Assembly: GCA_016219965.1 (NCBI GenBank)
Contig: JACRJM010000003.1
Location: 62,001 to 126,000, forward strand
Direction of reading: 5' to 3'
Source of the DNA: Candidatus Schekmanbacteria bacterium
Lineage (GTDB): Bacteria > Schekmanbacteria > GWA2-38-11 > J061
DNA: 64,000 bases
Shown here piece after piece: positions 53,646-61,813 of the stretch. The notes under the pieces are model-generated. The model searched no databases and was not told where the DNA came from. It was given only the letters and a program-made list of their open reading frames with translations. Positions within the stretch are counted from its first letter, which is position 1; each line of letters begins with the position of its first letter. Position numbers and translations under genes: made by a program.

Positions 53646-54086
53646 ATGGCAAGCCTTAAAAAAACTCAGAAAGATAAAATAATTAAACCGCTAAAGGCTT
53701 TCTTCCAGGACCGTGACGAAGTGTCAATGGCATTTCTTTTTGGTTCAAGGGCAAGAGGGACATCATGCAGGGAATCAGATGTCGACATTGCCGTATATTT
53801 TACTCCCCGTGAAAAACGTATTGAGATTGAGGAACTTGCTTCCAAGTTCAAGGCTGAAGATGAAATATGGTCAGAGCTTGAAAAAATACTCAAAAAAGAT
53901 GTTGACCTTGTAGTATTAAACCGCGCTTCGGTTACAGTTGCCGACCTTGCCTTGAAGGGGATTCCAATCCTTATAAAAGACAGAAAGACTTATCTTCATT
54001 TCATGCTCCGTGTCAGCAGGCAGGCTTCGGATTTGCGCGAATTGATCAAGGACTACTGGCGTTTGAAGGAGAGTATGCATTCATGA
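53646..54086 (+). CDS. mntA: MNT-type nucleotidyltransferase antitoxin
   Basis: This 146-residue minimal nucleotidyltransferase has the catalytic signature GSRARGTSCRESDVDIAV (Gly33-Ser34, Asp45 and Asp47), a third carboxylate near DVDLVVL, and a helical C-terminus. In characterised MNT-HEPN systems this protein adds AMP to a Tyr of the HEPN toxin and silences it. The stop overlaps the HEPN start by 4 nt, the usual arrangement. There is no visible promoter directly upstream of the pair. Confidence 0.88.
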   Translation: MASLKKTQKDKIIKPLKAFFQDRDEVSMAFLFGSRARGTSCRESDVDIAVYFTPREKRIEIEELASKFKAEDEIWSELEKILKKDVDLVVLNRASVTVADLALKGIPILIKDRKTYLHFMLRVSRQASDLRELIKDYWRLKESMHS

Positions 54087-54577
54087 AAAAACTTCGAGAG
54101 GAAGACAAGGAGCTTTTTATAAGATATGTAGATTTCATCGAGGGAGAGATGGAAGACTATCCATCTTTTGCCGGGCTTGATTGGGAAACTTATGAGAGCA
54201 AAAAAGAGGAAAGAAGAAATGTTGAAAGATGGATAGAGAATATAGTCAACTCCTCAATTGACATAGCAAAGCTTATCCTTGTATTTGAAAAGAAGAGAAT
54301 CCCCCAGACCTACAGGGAAATTCTTCATGGCCTTGGAAAGACAAAATATTTTGACAGCAAATTCGGCGAGAGGATTTCCAAGTGGTCCAAGCTTAGAAAC
54401 ATCCTGGCACATGAATATCTTGATATAAAATGGGATGTCATAAAGGAATTCATTGATGGAAGCGAACCTGACTACAAACATCTTGTCAGGGTTGTAAAAC
54501 ACAGCCTCCTTGATAATAAGATAGATAATAAAATCGATAATAAGCTTGATAATAAGGATAATAAGCAGGATAAATAA
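54083..54577 (+). CDS. hepT: HEPN ribonuclease toxin (HepT/DUF86) with repetitive tail
   Basis: This 164-residue helical protein carries the HEPN active site R-x4-H-x-Y as Arg105, His110 and Tyr112 (RNILAHEY). In known pairs this cuts RNA, and the Tyr is the site the antitoxin AMPylates. The last 22 residues are a low-complexity run of DNK(I/L) and DNK units encoded by a DNA tandem repeat; most relatives end before this. The overlap with the MNT gene supports a working pair. Confidence 0.85.
   Translation: MKKLREEDKELFIRYVDFIEGEMEDYPSFAGLDWETYESKKEERRNVERWIENIVNSSIDIAKLILVFEKKRIPQTYREILHGLGKTKYFDSKFGERISKWSKLRNILAHEYLDIKWDVIKEFIDGSEPDYKHLVRVVKHSLLDNKIDNKIDNKLDNKDNKQDK
54512..54565 (+). repeat. 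Short tandem repeat in the 3' end of hepT
   Basis: Three 12-bp and two 9-bp units each begin GATAATAA. They are in frame and encode repeating DNK(I/L)/DNK. Unit number is likely to vary between strains by slippage, changing only tail length. Confidence 0.8.
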
Positions 54578-54699
54578 TCGTGGGATTGAGAGTCTAAGGC
54601 ATTAACAGGCACTGTTTAAAGCGTTTTACTGTTGTTTTCCCTTTTTCTTCCTGATAATAAAACACCCTCACAGTTAAAAATTTAAAAAAGAATAATGAT

Positions 54700-55782
54700 A
54701 TGCATAAGATTGTTGTAAATTTAAAAGACCGAACCTACCCGATTCATGTCGGCACCGGTATATTGAGCCATGCAGGAGAGATAGTTGCCTCCTTTTCACC
54801 GCACAAGGTTATGGTAATAACTAATCCTCTGGTGCAGAGTCTTGTCGGAAATAAGCTTCAAGCATCACTGCAGAAAGCAGGATTAAAGTTTTGCAGGACT
54901 GTTGTTCCTGATGGCGAGCGCTACAAAACACTTTCCACGGCAAAGCGTCTCTATGATGAAATGATAAAAAACGGAATCGAAAGAGATTCCATGGTAATTG
55001 CACTTGGCGGAGGGGTTATCGGAGATCTTGCAGGTTTTGTGGCATCTACATTCATGCGCGGCATACCTTTCATACAGATACCAACAACACTTCTTGCGCA
55101 GGTTGATGCAAGTATCGGGGGAAAGGTTGCTGTTGATCATCCGGCAGGGAAAAACCTTATAGGTTCTTTTTACCAGCCAAAGGCTGTAATTATAGACTGC
55201 TCTGTTCTTGATACGCTCAATATAAAGGATTTTAAGAACGGGCTTGCAGAAGTTATAAAGACTGCCGCTATCAGGGATGAAGGACTTTTTTCATTAATTG
55301 AAAAAAATCTTGCGCTGGTTATTTCAAGAGATTCAGAGATGCTTCAGGACGTGGTAAGGCGTACGTGCAGCCACAAGGCGAAGGTTGTTTCAACTGACGA
55401 GAGAGAGGGAGGGATTCGTGCCATATTGAACTACGGGCATACATTCGGACATGCCCTGGAAACTCTGGGCGGCTACAGCCGTCTCAAACATGGTGAGGCT
55501 GTGATGGCCGGAATGATACTTGCTGCAAGGTTAGCTTTACAAACCGATGTTTGCAGCCATGAAACTGCATTCAGGCAGGAGAACCTCATAAGGCGCGTGG
55601 GATTAAACAGAAAAGTTTTTTCATTCAAAGCCGGTGATGTAATGGGGACAATGTCCACGGACAAAAAGAAGAAATCAGGAAATATCCGGTTTATATTGAC
55701 AAAGAAAATAGGCTCTGCGATTATCGCCGGAGATATACCGGCAAAGGAAGTCCTTTACGTACTTAAAAATTTCACAAAATGA
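54700..55782 (+). CDS. aroB: 3-dehydroquinate synthase
   Basis: This 360-residue NAD- and zinc-dependent enzyme is the second step of the shikimate pathway. It has the NAD loop ALGGGVIGDLAGFVAST, FIQIPTTLLAQVDASIGGKVAVDH, zinc ligands in LNYGHTFGHALE and the KHGEAVMAGM segment. It is complete and of standard length. Its stop overlaps the tyrS start by 4 nt (ATGA), so the two are coupled. Confidence 0.97.
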   Translation: MHKIVVNLKDRTYPIHVGTGILSHAGEIVASFSPHKVMVITNPLVQSLVGNKLQASLQKAGLKFCRTVVPDGERYKTLSTAKRLYDEMIKNGIERDSMVIALGGGVIGDLAGFVASTFMRGIPFIQIPTTLLAQVDASIGGKVAVDHPAGKNLIGSFYQPKAVIIDCSVLDTLNIKDFKNGLAEVIKTAAIRDEGLFSLIEKNLALVISRDSEMLQDVVRRTCSHKAKVVSTDEREGGIRAILNYGHTFGHALETLGGYSRLKHGEAVMAGMILAARLALQTDVCSHETAFRQENLIRRVGLNRKVFSFKAGDVMGTMSTDKKKKSGNIRFILTKKIGSAIIAGDIPAKEVLYVLKNFTK

Positions 55783-57020
55783 TGAAACCATTACCGATTG
55801 CAAGCGACATAAATCTCCAGATTGAAGCCATTAAAAAAGGTTCTGTTGAGATAATTGAAGAGCCTGAATTAATTGAAAAGATAAAAGAGTCCATCCGTAC
55901 CGGTGTACCTCTCAATGTTAAGGCCGGCTTTGATCCCACATCAGCGGATCTCCATCTTGGGCACACAGTTCTTCTCCATAAGCTTAAAACATTCCAGGAC
56001 CTTGGCCATGTAGTCACATTCATAATCGGAGATTTTACTGCTACGATAGGTGATCCGTCTGGCAGAAATGAGATGAGAAAGCCCATTACGGCCGAGCAGA
56101 TAATGGAGAATGCAAAGACTTATAAAGAGCAGGCTTTAAAGATTTTACGGCTCGAAAGTACAAATCTCGTTTATAACAGCTCATGGATGGATAAGCTTAC
56201 ATCAAGAGACCTTATAGAGATTGCGGCAAAGCACACCGTGGCACGCATGCTTGAACGCGATGATTTTTCCAAACGCTTTGCCGAGCAGCGCCCCATAGGG
56301 ATACATGAGCTGATGTACCCGATAATTCAGGGTTACGACTCGGTGGCAATAAAGTCTGACGTTGAGCTTGGCGGGACAGACCAGAAATTCAATCTCCTCG
56401 TGGGCAGGAATCTTCAGCGCTCGTATGCGCTGCGTCCGCAATCGATAATTACCATGCCTATACTTGAAGGGCTTGACGGTGTAAACAAGATGAGCAAAAG
56501 CCTCGGCAATTATGTGGGGATCACCGAGAGCCCAAAGCAGATGTTCGGCAAAATCATGTCCATATCAGATGAGCTGATGTTCAGGTACTATGAACTGCTT
56601 TCAGACATGAGCATTAAAGACATTGAAAAACTAAAAAATAGTATCTCTTCAGGGAATATACATCCCATGCAGGCAAAACAGGATATTTCCCGCGAAATAG
56701 TGAAACGATTCCACGGCGAAGATGCTGCTACTTTTGCAGAACGCGAGTTTATCACCCAGTTCCGTGAAAAGAAAACCCCTGAGGAGGTTCCGAGGGTAAT
56801 CATATCTTCGGCCGGAAGCGAGGGGATAGGGGTTTGCAAGTTATTAAAAGAATTAAATGCGGTCTCATCCACATCAGAGGCAAGAAGAAAAATACAGGAA
56901 GGAGCTGTCAGGATTGGCGGAGAAAAGATAGAGGATGAAAACCTCATACTCCCCTGTAAAAATGAGATACTGATTCAGGTTGGTAAAAAAAGATTTTACA
57001 TGGCAGTATTTGAGGGATAA
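55779..57020 (+). CDS. tyrS: Tyrosyl-tRNA synthetase
   Basis: This 413-residue class I synthetase has the HIGH-type motif as HLGH in DLHLGHTVLL, the KMSKS loop in VNKMSKSLGNYVGI, GGTDQKFNLLVGR for tyrosine binding, and a C-terminal S4-type RNA-binding domain (LLKELNAVSSTSEARRKIQEGAV). The overall pattern resembles the TyrZ-like branch. It directly follows aroB, linking aromatic amino-acid synthesis with tyrosine charging. Confidence 0.96.
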   Translation: MMKPLPIASDINLQIEAIKKGSVEIIEEPELIEKIKESIRTGVPLNVKAGFDPTSADLHLGHTVLLHKLKTFQDLGHVVTFIIGDFTATIGDPSGRNEMRKPITAEQIMENAKTYKEQALKILRLESTNLVYNSSWMDKLTSRDLIEIAAKHTVARMLERDDFSKRFAEQRPIGIHELMYPIIQGYDSVAIKSDVELGGTDQKFNLLVGRNLQRSYALRPQSIITMPILEGLDGVNKMSKSLGNYVGITESPKQMFGKIMSISDELMFRYYELLSDMSIKDIEKLKNSISSGNIHPMQAKQDISREIVKRFHGEDAATFAEREFITQFREKKTPEEVPRVIISSAGSEGIGVCKLLKELNAVSSTSEARRKIQEGAVRIGGEKIEDENLILPCKNEILIQVGKKRFYMAVFEG

Positions 57021-57061
57021 AATATCTCTTGCATAAATAGGCAGTTATCAGATATTGGTGA

Positions 57062-57422
<361 letters not shown>

Positions 57423-57424
<2 letters not shown>

Positions 57425-57514
57425 AGGGGACGCAACCCTTTTTTTCTGTAAGATCAAAAAAACATAAAACTCACTGATATAATTTCATGGCCTAAAAAGG
57501 GTTGCGTCCCCTTT
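57423..57514. repeat. 21-bp perfect inverted repeat between glnB and trpC
   Basis: The arm at 57423-57443 (AAAGGGGACGCAACCC then five T) is the exact reverse complement of 57494-57514, with a 50-nt loop. It overlaps the glnB stop and encodes the last residues of trpC. It resembles the REP-type palindromes mobilised by REP-associated transposases in other bacteria; that link is inference. It may also end both convergent transcripts. Confidence 0.8.
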
Positions 57515-58301
57515 TAGTTTTCATCTGAGTAAGTTCGTTAAGAAGTGATGTTCTATTATCTGCACGCATCAGCAGTTCCCCGATCAGAAAACATCTTACT
57601 CCGGAATTTTTAAGCCTTTTTATGTCGTTTATTCCCCTTATTCCGCTTTCGCTTATTATTATTTTGTCTCTGGGTATGTAGGGGACAAGTTCTTCAGTTG
57701 TTTTTAAATCAACTTCAAGGGTTTTAAGATTACGGTTATTTATTCCAATTATTTTTGCCCCTGAGTGGAGAGCCTTGTTAAGCTCGTCTTTATTGTGAAC
57801 TTCTACAATTGAGTCCATTCCCATTCTTTCACCTATATTCCTGAATCGCTCAAGTTCCTGCAATGATAGAAGCGCTGCAATAAGAAGGATAGCGTCAGCC
57901 CTGTATGACCTTGATTCGTAAACCTGGTATTCGTCTATTATAAAATCCTTTCTAAGTATTGGAAGGGTGATTCCCTTTGCTACAAGATGCATGGTATTTA
58001 GGCTGCCCTGAAAATATTTTTCCTCGGTAAGAACAGAAATGGCGGCGGCTCCTCCTTTTTCGTAAGAGCGGGCTATCTCAAGAGGGCGGAATTCCCGTGA
58101 TATTTCCCCGGCGCTGGGCGATGCCTTTTTTATCTCAGCTATTATCCTTACAGGTGTTTTAGTGGAAGAAAGCGATGCGGAAAAGCCAAAAAGAGGATTA
58201 CACTTATCGATGAGCCTTTCAATGCCATTAAGAGGGACAGAACGTTTTTTCTCCTCCAGTTCAGCTTTTTTTATTCCCTTTATTTCCTCAAGAAAATCCA
58301 A
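57492..58301 (-). CDS. trpC: Indole-3-glycerol phosphate synthase
   Basis: This 269-residue TIM-barrel enzyme of tryptophan synthesis has IRIIAEIKKASPSAGEI with the catalytic Lys, LRKDFIIDEYQVYESRSYRAD, IIGINNRNLKTLEVDL and IIISESGIRGINDIKRL. The final residues KRGRNPF are encoded by one arm of an inverted repeat, so the natural C-terminus has been replaced or extended. No other trp genes are in the window. The FmdB-like gene lies 18 nt upstream, so the unit is tal - fmdB - trpC. Confidence 0.95.
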   Translation of the reverse strand: MDFLEEIKGIKKAELEEKKRSVPLNGIERLIDKCNPLFGFSASLSSTKTPVRIIAEIKKASPSAGEISREFRPLEIARSYEKGGAAAISVLTEEKYFQGSLNTMHLVAKGITLPILRKDFIIDEYQVYESRSYRADAILLIAALLSLQELERFRNIGERMGMDSIVEVHNKDELNKALHSGAKIIGINNRNLKTLEVDLKTTEELVPYIPRDKIIISESGIRGINDIKRLKNSGVRCFLIGELLMRADNRTSLLNELTQMKTKRGRNPF

Positions 58302-58319
58302 GCAGAAACTCCGTGGTGG

Positions 58320-58538
58320 TTAATGACAAGTAGAGCAGTTAGATGACGGACATCCTGTGCAGGAAGGGCCTCCTGAAGAGCCTGTAAATTTTCCGCCACA
58401 TGACATTCCGCATACCGACATCTTTTTATTTATATTACTCCCTTTACAATGGGGGCACTCTATTTTGCTTCCGCTTCCCATTACAAGCTGTTCGAAGTCT
58501 CGCTTGCAGTCAAGGCATTCAAATTCATATACAGGCAC
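58320..58538 (-). CDS. FmdB-like zinc-ribbon protein
   Basis: This 72-residue protein starts VPVYEFECLDCKRDFEQL and has a CPHC pair, a CxxC-CxxC zinc ribbon as in FmdB/CxxC_CxxC_SSSS-type regulators. The tail is Gly-, Ser- and Cys-rich (CGMSCGGKF and CTGCPSSNCSTCH), which may bind more metal. A GTG at 58538 is chosen, with GAGGTG 7 nt upstream; a longer frame from 58604 would overlap tal by 50 nt and carry a foreign N-terminus. It lies between tal and trpC. Confidence 0.8.
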   Translation of the reverse strand: MPVYEFECLDCKRDFEQLVMGSGSKIECPHCKGSNINKKMSVCGMSCGGKFTGSSGGPSCTGCPSSNCSTCH

Positions 58539-58554
58539 TTTAATCCACCTCCCA

Positions 58555-59202
58555 TTACTTCTTTGGAATTTTTTTCCAGTCCGACAGGAATTTTTCAATA
58601 CCAAGATCTGTCAGTGGATGTTTGAAAAGCTGATCTATTACCGCAGGCGGGATTGTAGCAACATCACATCCTGCAAGCGCCACATCTATAACATGGAGGG
58701 GATGCCTGATACTTGCTGCTATTATCTGGGTCCTGAAGCCGTAGTTATCGTAGATTGTCCTGATCTGTTCAATGATGTCAGCTCCTACATGGCTTATGTC
58801 GTCAAGCCTCCCAATAAAAGGAGAAACATAGGTTGCTCCTGCCTTAGCAGCAAGCAAAGCCTGGGAAGCTGAAAATATAAGGGTCACATTTGTCTTTATT
58901 CCCTCTGCAGTAAGTTTTTTAACCGCCTTCATCCCTTCCCGTGTCATAGGAATCTTTACTACGATGTTTTTATGGATTTTTGCGAATTCCCTGCCTTCTT
59001 TTATCATTCCCTCAGCATCTTCGCATACAGCTTCTGCGCTTATTGGTCCGTCAACTTCCGCTGAGATTTCTTTTAACACTTCGACATAGTCTCTTCCTTC
59101 CTTCGCTACAAGGGACGGATTTGTCGTTACCCCATCAAGAATACCGATGGCATTTGCTTCTCTTATTGCTTTAATATTTGCAGTATCTATGAATATTTTC
59201 AT
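58555..59202 (-). CDS. tal: Transaldolase, small TalC/FSA-like type
   Basis: This 215-residue protein of the short transaldolase / fructose-6-phosphate aldolase group has [30 protein letters not shown], the Schiff-base Lys in [30 protein letters not shown] and [16 protein letters not shown]. It moves a three-carbon unit in the non-oxidative pentose phosphate pathway. It heads the tal-fmdB-trpC unit, with its own promoter upstream. Confidence 0.93.
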   Translation of the reverse strand: MKIFIDTANIKAIREANAIGILDGVTTNPSLVAKEGRDYVEVLKEISAEVDGPISAEAVCEDAEGMIKEGREFAKIHKNIVVKIPMTREGMKAVKKLTAEGIKTNVTLIFSASQALLAAKAGATYVSPFIGRLDDISHVGADIIEQIRTIYDNYGFRTQIIAASIRHPLHVIDVALAGCDVATIPPAVIDQLFKHPLTDLGIEKFLSDWKKIPKK

Positions 59203-59250
59203 TAAATAGTCTCCACTATTTTAGTTTTCTGTTATTGTCTCTACAAAAAT

Positions 59251-59279
59251 TAGTTAAGCCAAACAACACAGCATGTCAA
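59251..59279 (-). promoter_or_regulatory. Candidate tal promoter
   Basis: Minus strand: TTGACA (59279-59274), 17 nt, TAACTA (59256-59251), about 49 nt before tal. The -35 is consensus and the -10 is weak. Confidence 0.4.
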
Positions 59280-59307
59280 GGATATTTAAAAACACTATTC
59301 CTCATCC

Positions 59308-59336
59308 TTGACTTTCAATTTGAGTGCTCCTATGTT
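59308..59336 (+). promoter_or_regulatory. Candidate priA promoter
   Basis: TTGACT (59308-59313), 17 nt, TATGTT (59331-59336) lies 25 nt before the priA ATG, giving a very short leader. No ribosome site is obvious before priA. Confidence 0.4.
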
Positions 59337-59361
59337 GGTTTAAATTTCACCTTATTTAAAA

Positions 59362-61806
59362 ATGACATCACAATTGAAATTAGTCAATGTAGCAGTGGAT
59401 TTCCCGGTAAGGCATCTTTATACATATATTGTACCGGATGATTTGAAAGCTAAAATAGGAGAAGGGAGCCGTGTCATGGTTCCTTTCGGGAAGAGGGAGC
59501 TTACCGGATATGTGGTTAGCTTTGCTGATAATGAGGCAGCTGTCAAAGAGTTTAATCTGGACCATATCAAAGCTGTTTCTTCTGTCATAGATGAGTTACC
59601 GATAGTAAATAACAATCTTATTGCTCTGTGCCGCTGGGTTTCTGATTATTACATTGCACCTCCTGGTTTTGTATACAAGTGCGCTTATCCGGCAGGTACT
59701 AATATAGTTTCCCGCATGGAAGTTTGCATAAACCCCGAAGGGCAAGATAACAAATCTACTCTCTCCACTAATGAGAAATATCTACTTTCAACGCTTAAGG
59801 CTGATGGGAAGACAACTGTAGCTGCATTGAATAGCAAACTCAATATTAAGGACATATATCCGCTTGTAGCAAGACTTAAAGCAAAAAATCTTATAATAAC
59901 AAGCTCACGGTTCTCGCATCCTAAAATCTCGGAAAAGCATGAATCTATAGTCCGTCTGAAGAGTACCGGCAGCATTTTCACAAATGAAGAAGAGAGAATC
60001 AGACTCACCGGAAAACAGCTTCAATTTATCAAAATGTTGACTGAATATGGTGAAACAGAGCTCAAAGAAGCCTGTAAAAGGTGCAAAGTGCAAAGTGCTA
60101 CGGTGAAAAAACTGGCAGAAAAGGGGCTAATCGAAATATCAAGTCGTAGAGTTTTTCGTTCCCCACGCATGGAGCATGATCCTGATTATGTAAATGCCCA
60201 TGAACTTATTCCAGCACAAACATCTGCAGTAAAAACTATAACAGAGGCAATATCTGCCAATTGCAGCAAGGTCTTTCTTCTTCACGGAATTACGGGAAGT
60301 GGAAAAACAGAAATATATATAAGATTAATAGAAAACGTCATAAATTCCGGGAAAACCGCTCTAGTCCTTGTTCCAGAGATATCTCTTACACCGCAGATTC
60401 TTTCCAGGTTTCATGCACGTTTTCCCGGGAAAGTGGCCGTTCTTCACAGTGCATTATCTTCAGGAGAAAGACTTGATGAGTGGTATAGGCTGAGCGAAGG
60501 TGCTGCAAGCATTGCAATAGGAACAAGGTCAGCAGTATTTGCACCTCTTAAAAACCTGGGGCTTATAGTTGTGGATGAAGAACACGACCCTTCGTATAAG
60601 CAGGAGGAATCCCCATGTTACAATGGTCGGGATATCGCCATAAAACGGGGTGAAATCGAATCTTGTCCTGTCGTGCTTGGTTCTGCTTCGCCATCAGTTG
60701 AGTCTTTTTATAAAGCACAGAGAGGAGAATATATCTATTTGCATCTTCCGGATAGAGCAACCGGATCTCAGCTTCCTTCAGTTGAAATCATAGACATGAG
60801 AAAAAAAAGAAAGAGCCTTATCTCCGAGGAGCTTGAGGAAAGAATCCGTAGTGCAGCAGAAAATAGAGAGCAGGTAATTCTTTTTTTAAACAGACGTGGC
60901 TTTTACAGAATTTTTCACTGCACCGAGTGCGGAATGGTTTTAATGTGCCCGAACTGTTCTGTCTCGCTTGTACATCATCTTCCAGATAACATGATTAGAT
61001 GCCATTATTGCAATTACTCTGTCAATGTTCCCGCAACATGTTCTTTCTGCGGTAAAAATGCCATGAAGGGTATTGGTCTCGGAGTACAGATGCTTGAGGA
61101 AGAGGTAAAAAGCAAATTTCCAGAATTAAGGATACAGCGTTTTGATAAAGACTCCACAAGAAAGAAAAATTCATTTTCAAATATCTTATCTGCCTTTAAA
61201 GCAGGGACTATCGATATTCTCCTTGGAACACAGATGTTGTCAAAAGGACATGACTATCCCCGGGTAACCCTTACAGGGATAATACTTGCAGATCAGGAAA
61301 TTAACTTCCCTGATTTTCGTTCAAATGAGCGTGCATTTCAAACATTGCTTCAAGTATCGGGACGAAGCGGTAGAAGAGAGCTTCCTGGCAAAAGCATCAT
61401 TCAGTCCTATAAACCGGAACACTACGTACTTCAGGCGCTAAAGGAACATGATTATAAATGTTTTTTTGAAAAAGAGATAGAATTCAGGGAAAAACTTGGA
61501 TATCCCCCTTTTTCACATCTGATAAATATAGTTTTCAGCGGCAAAGAAAGGGAAGAGACAAGAAGATTATCAGAAAAATTCTCTAATATTCTTCTGCTTG
61601 AAAAAACAAGAGGAGATGTCTTAATAATTGGTCCTGCTGAACCTTTAAGGTGGAAAGTCAGAGGGAAATACAGATGGCAGGTAATTGTAAAATCTCAGGA
61701 AAGACTTTCAGGGGTTGAGTCAGTAAAAAGAGCCCTAAATAAATTCCCATTATCTATGAGAAATATTGGAATTTTTATTGATGTTGATCCGGTAAATCTA
61801 ATTTGA
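59362..61806 (+). CDS. priA: Primosomal replication restart helicase PriA
   Basis: This 814-residue helicase reloads the replisome at stalled forks. It has an N-terminal DNA-binding domain (NVAVDFPVRHLYTYIVPD), a winged-helix part, Walker A GITGSGKTE, Walker B VVDEEHD, and the zinc-binding insertion with paired Cys (CTECGMVLMCPNC, CHYC, CSFCG) inside the helicase core. The LLGTQMLSKGHDYP and QVSGRSGRRELPG motifs V and VI are intact. Somewhat longer than E. coli PriA, which is usual for many phyla. Seven bases separate it from the convergent kinase gene. Confidence 0.96.
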   Translation: MTSQLKLVNVAVDFPVRHLYTYIVPDDLKAKIGEGSRVMVPFGKRELTGYVVSFADNEAAVKEFNLDHIKAVSSVIDELPIVNNNLIALCRWVSDYYIAPPGFVYKCAYPAGTNIVSRMEVCINPEGQDNKSTLSTNEKYLLSTLKADGKTTVAALNSKLNIKDIYPLVARLKAKNLIITSSRFSHPKISEKHESIVRLKSTGSIFTNEEERIRLTGKQLQFIKMLTEYGETELKEACKRCKVQSATVKKLAEKGLIEISSRRVFRSPRMEHDPDYVNAHELIPAQTSAVKTITEAISANCSKVFLLHGITGSGKTEIYIRLIENVINSGKTALVLVPEISLTPQILSRFHARFPGKVAVLHSALSSGERLDEWYRLSEGAASIAIGTRSAVFAPLKNLGLIVVDEEHDPSYKQEESPCYNGRDIAIKRGEIESCPVVLGSASPSVESFYKAQRGEYIYLHLPDRATGSQLPSVEIIDMRKKRKSLISEELEERIRSAAENREQVILFLNRRGFYRIFHCTECGMVLMCPNCSVSLVHHLPDNMIRCHYCNYSVNVPATCSFCGKNAMKGIGLGVQMLEEEVKSKFPELRIQRFDKDSTRKKNSFSNILSAFKAGTIDILLGTQMLSKGHDYPRVTLTGIILADQEINFPDFRSNERAFQTLLQVSGRSGRRELPGKSIIQSYKPEHYVLQALKEHDYKCFFEKEIEFREKLGYPPFSHLINIVFSGKEREETRRLSEKFSNILLLEKTRGDVLIIGPAEPLRWKVRGKYRWQVIVKSQERLSGVESVKRALNKFPLSMRNIGIFIDVDPVNLI

Positions 61807-61813
61807 TGATCTT

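Noticed and set aside
54512-54565. CRISPR-like array
   Set aside because: The units are 9-12 bases, contiguous and in frame in hepT, with no spacers.
58539-58604. N-terminal extension of the FmdB-like protein
   Set aside because: It would overlap the tal coding end by 50 nt, has no family match, and the ribosome site points to the GTG at 58538.
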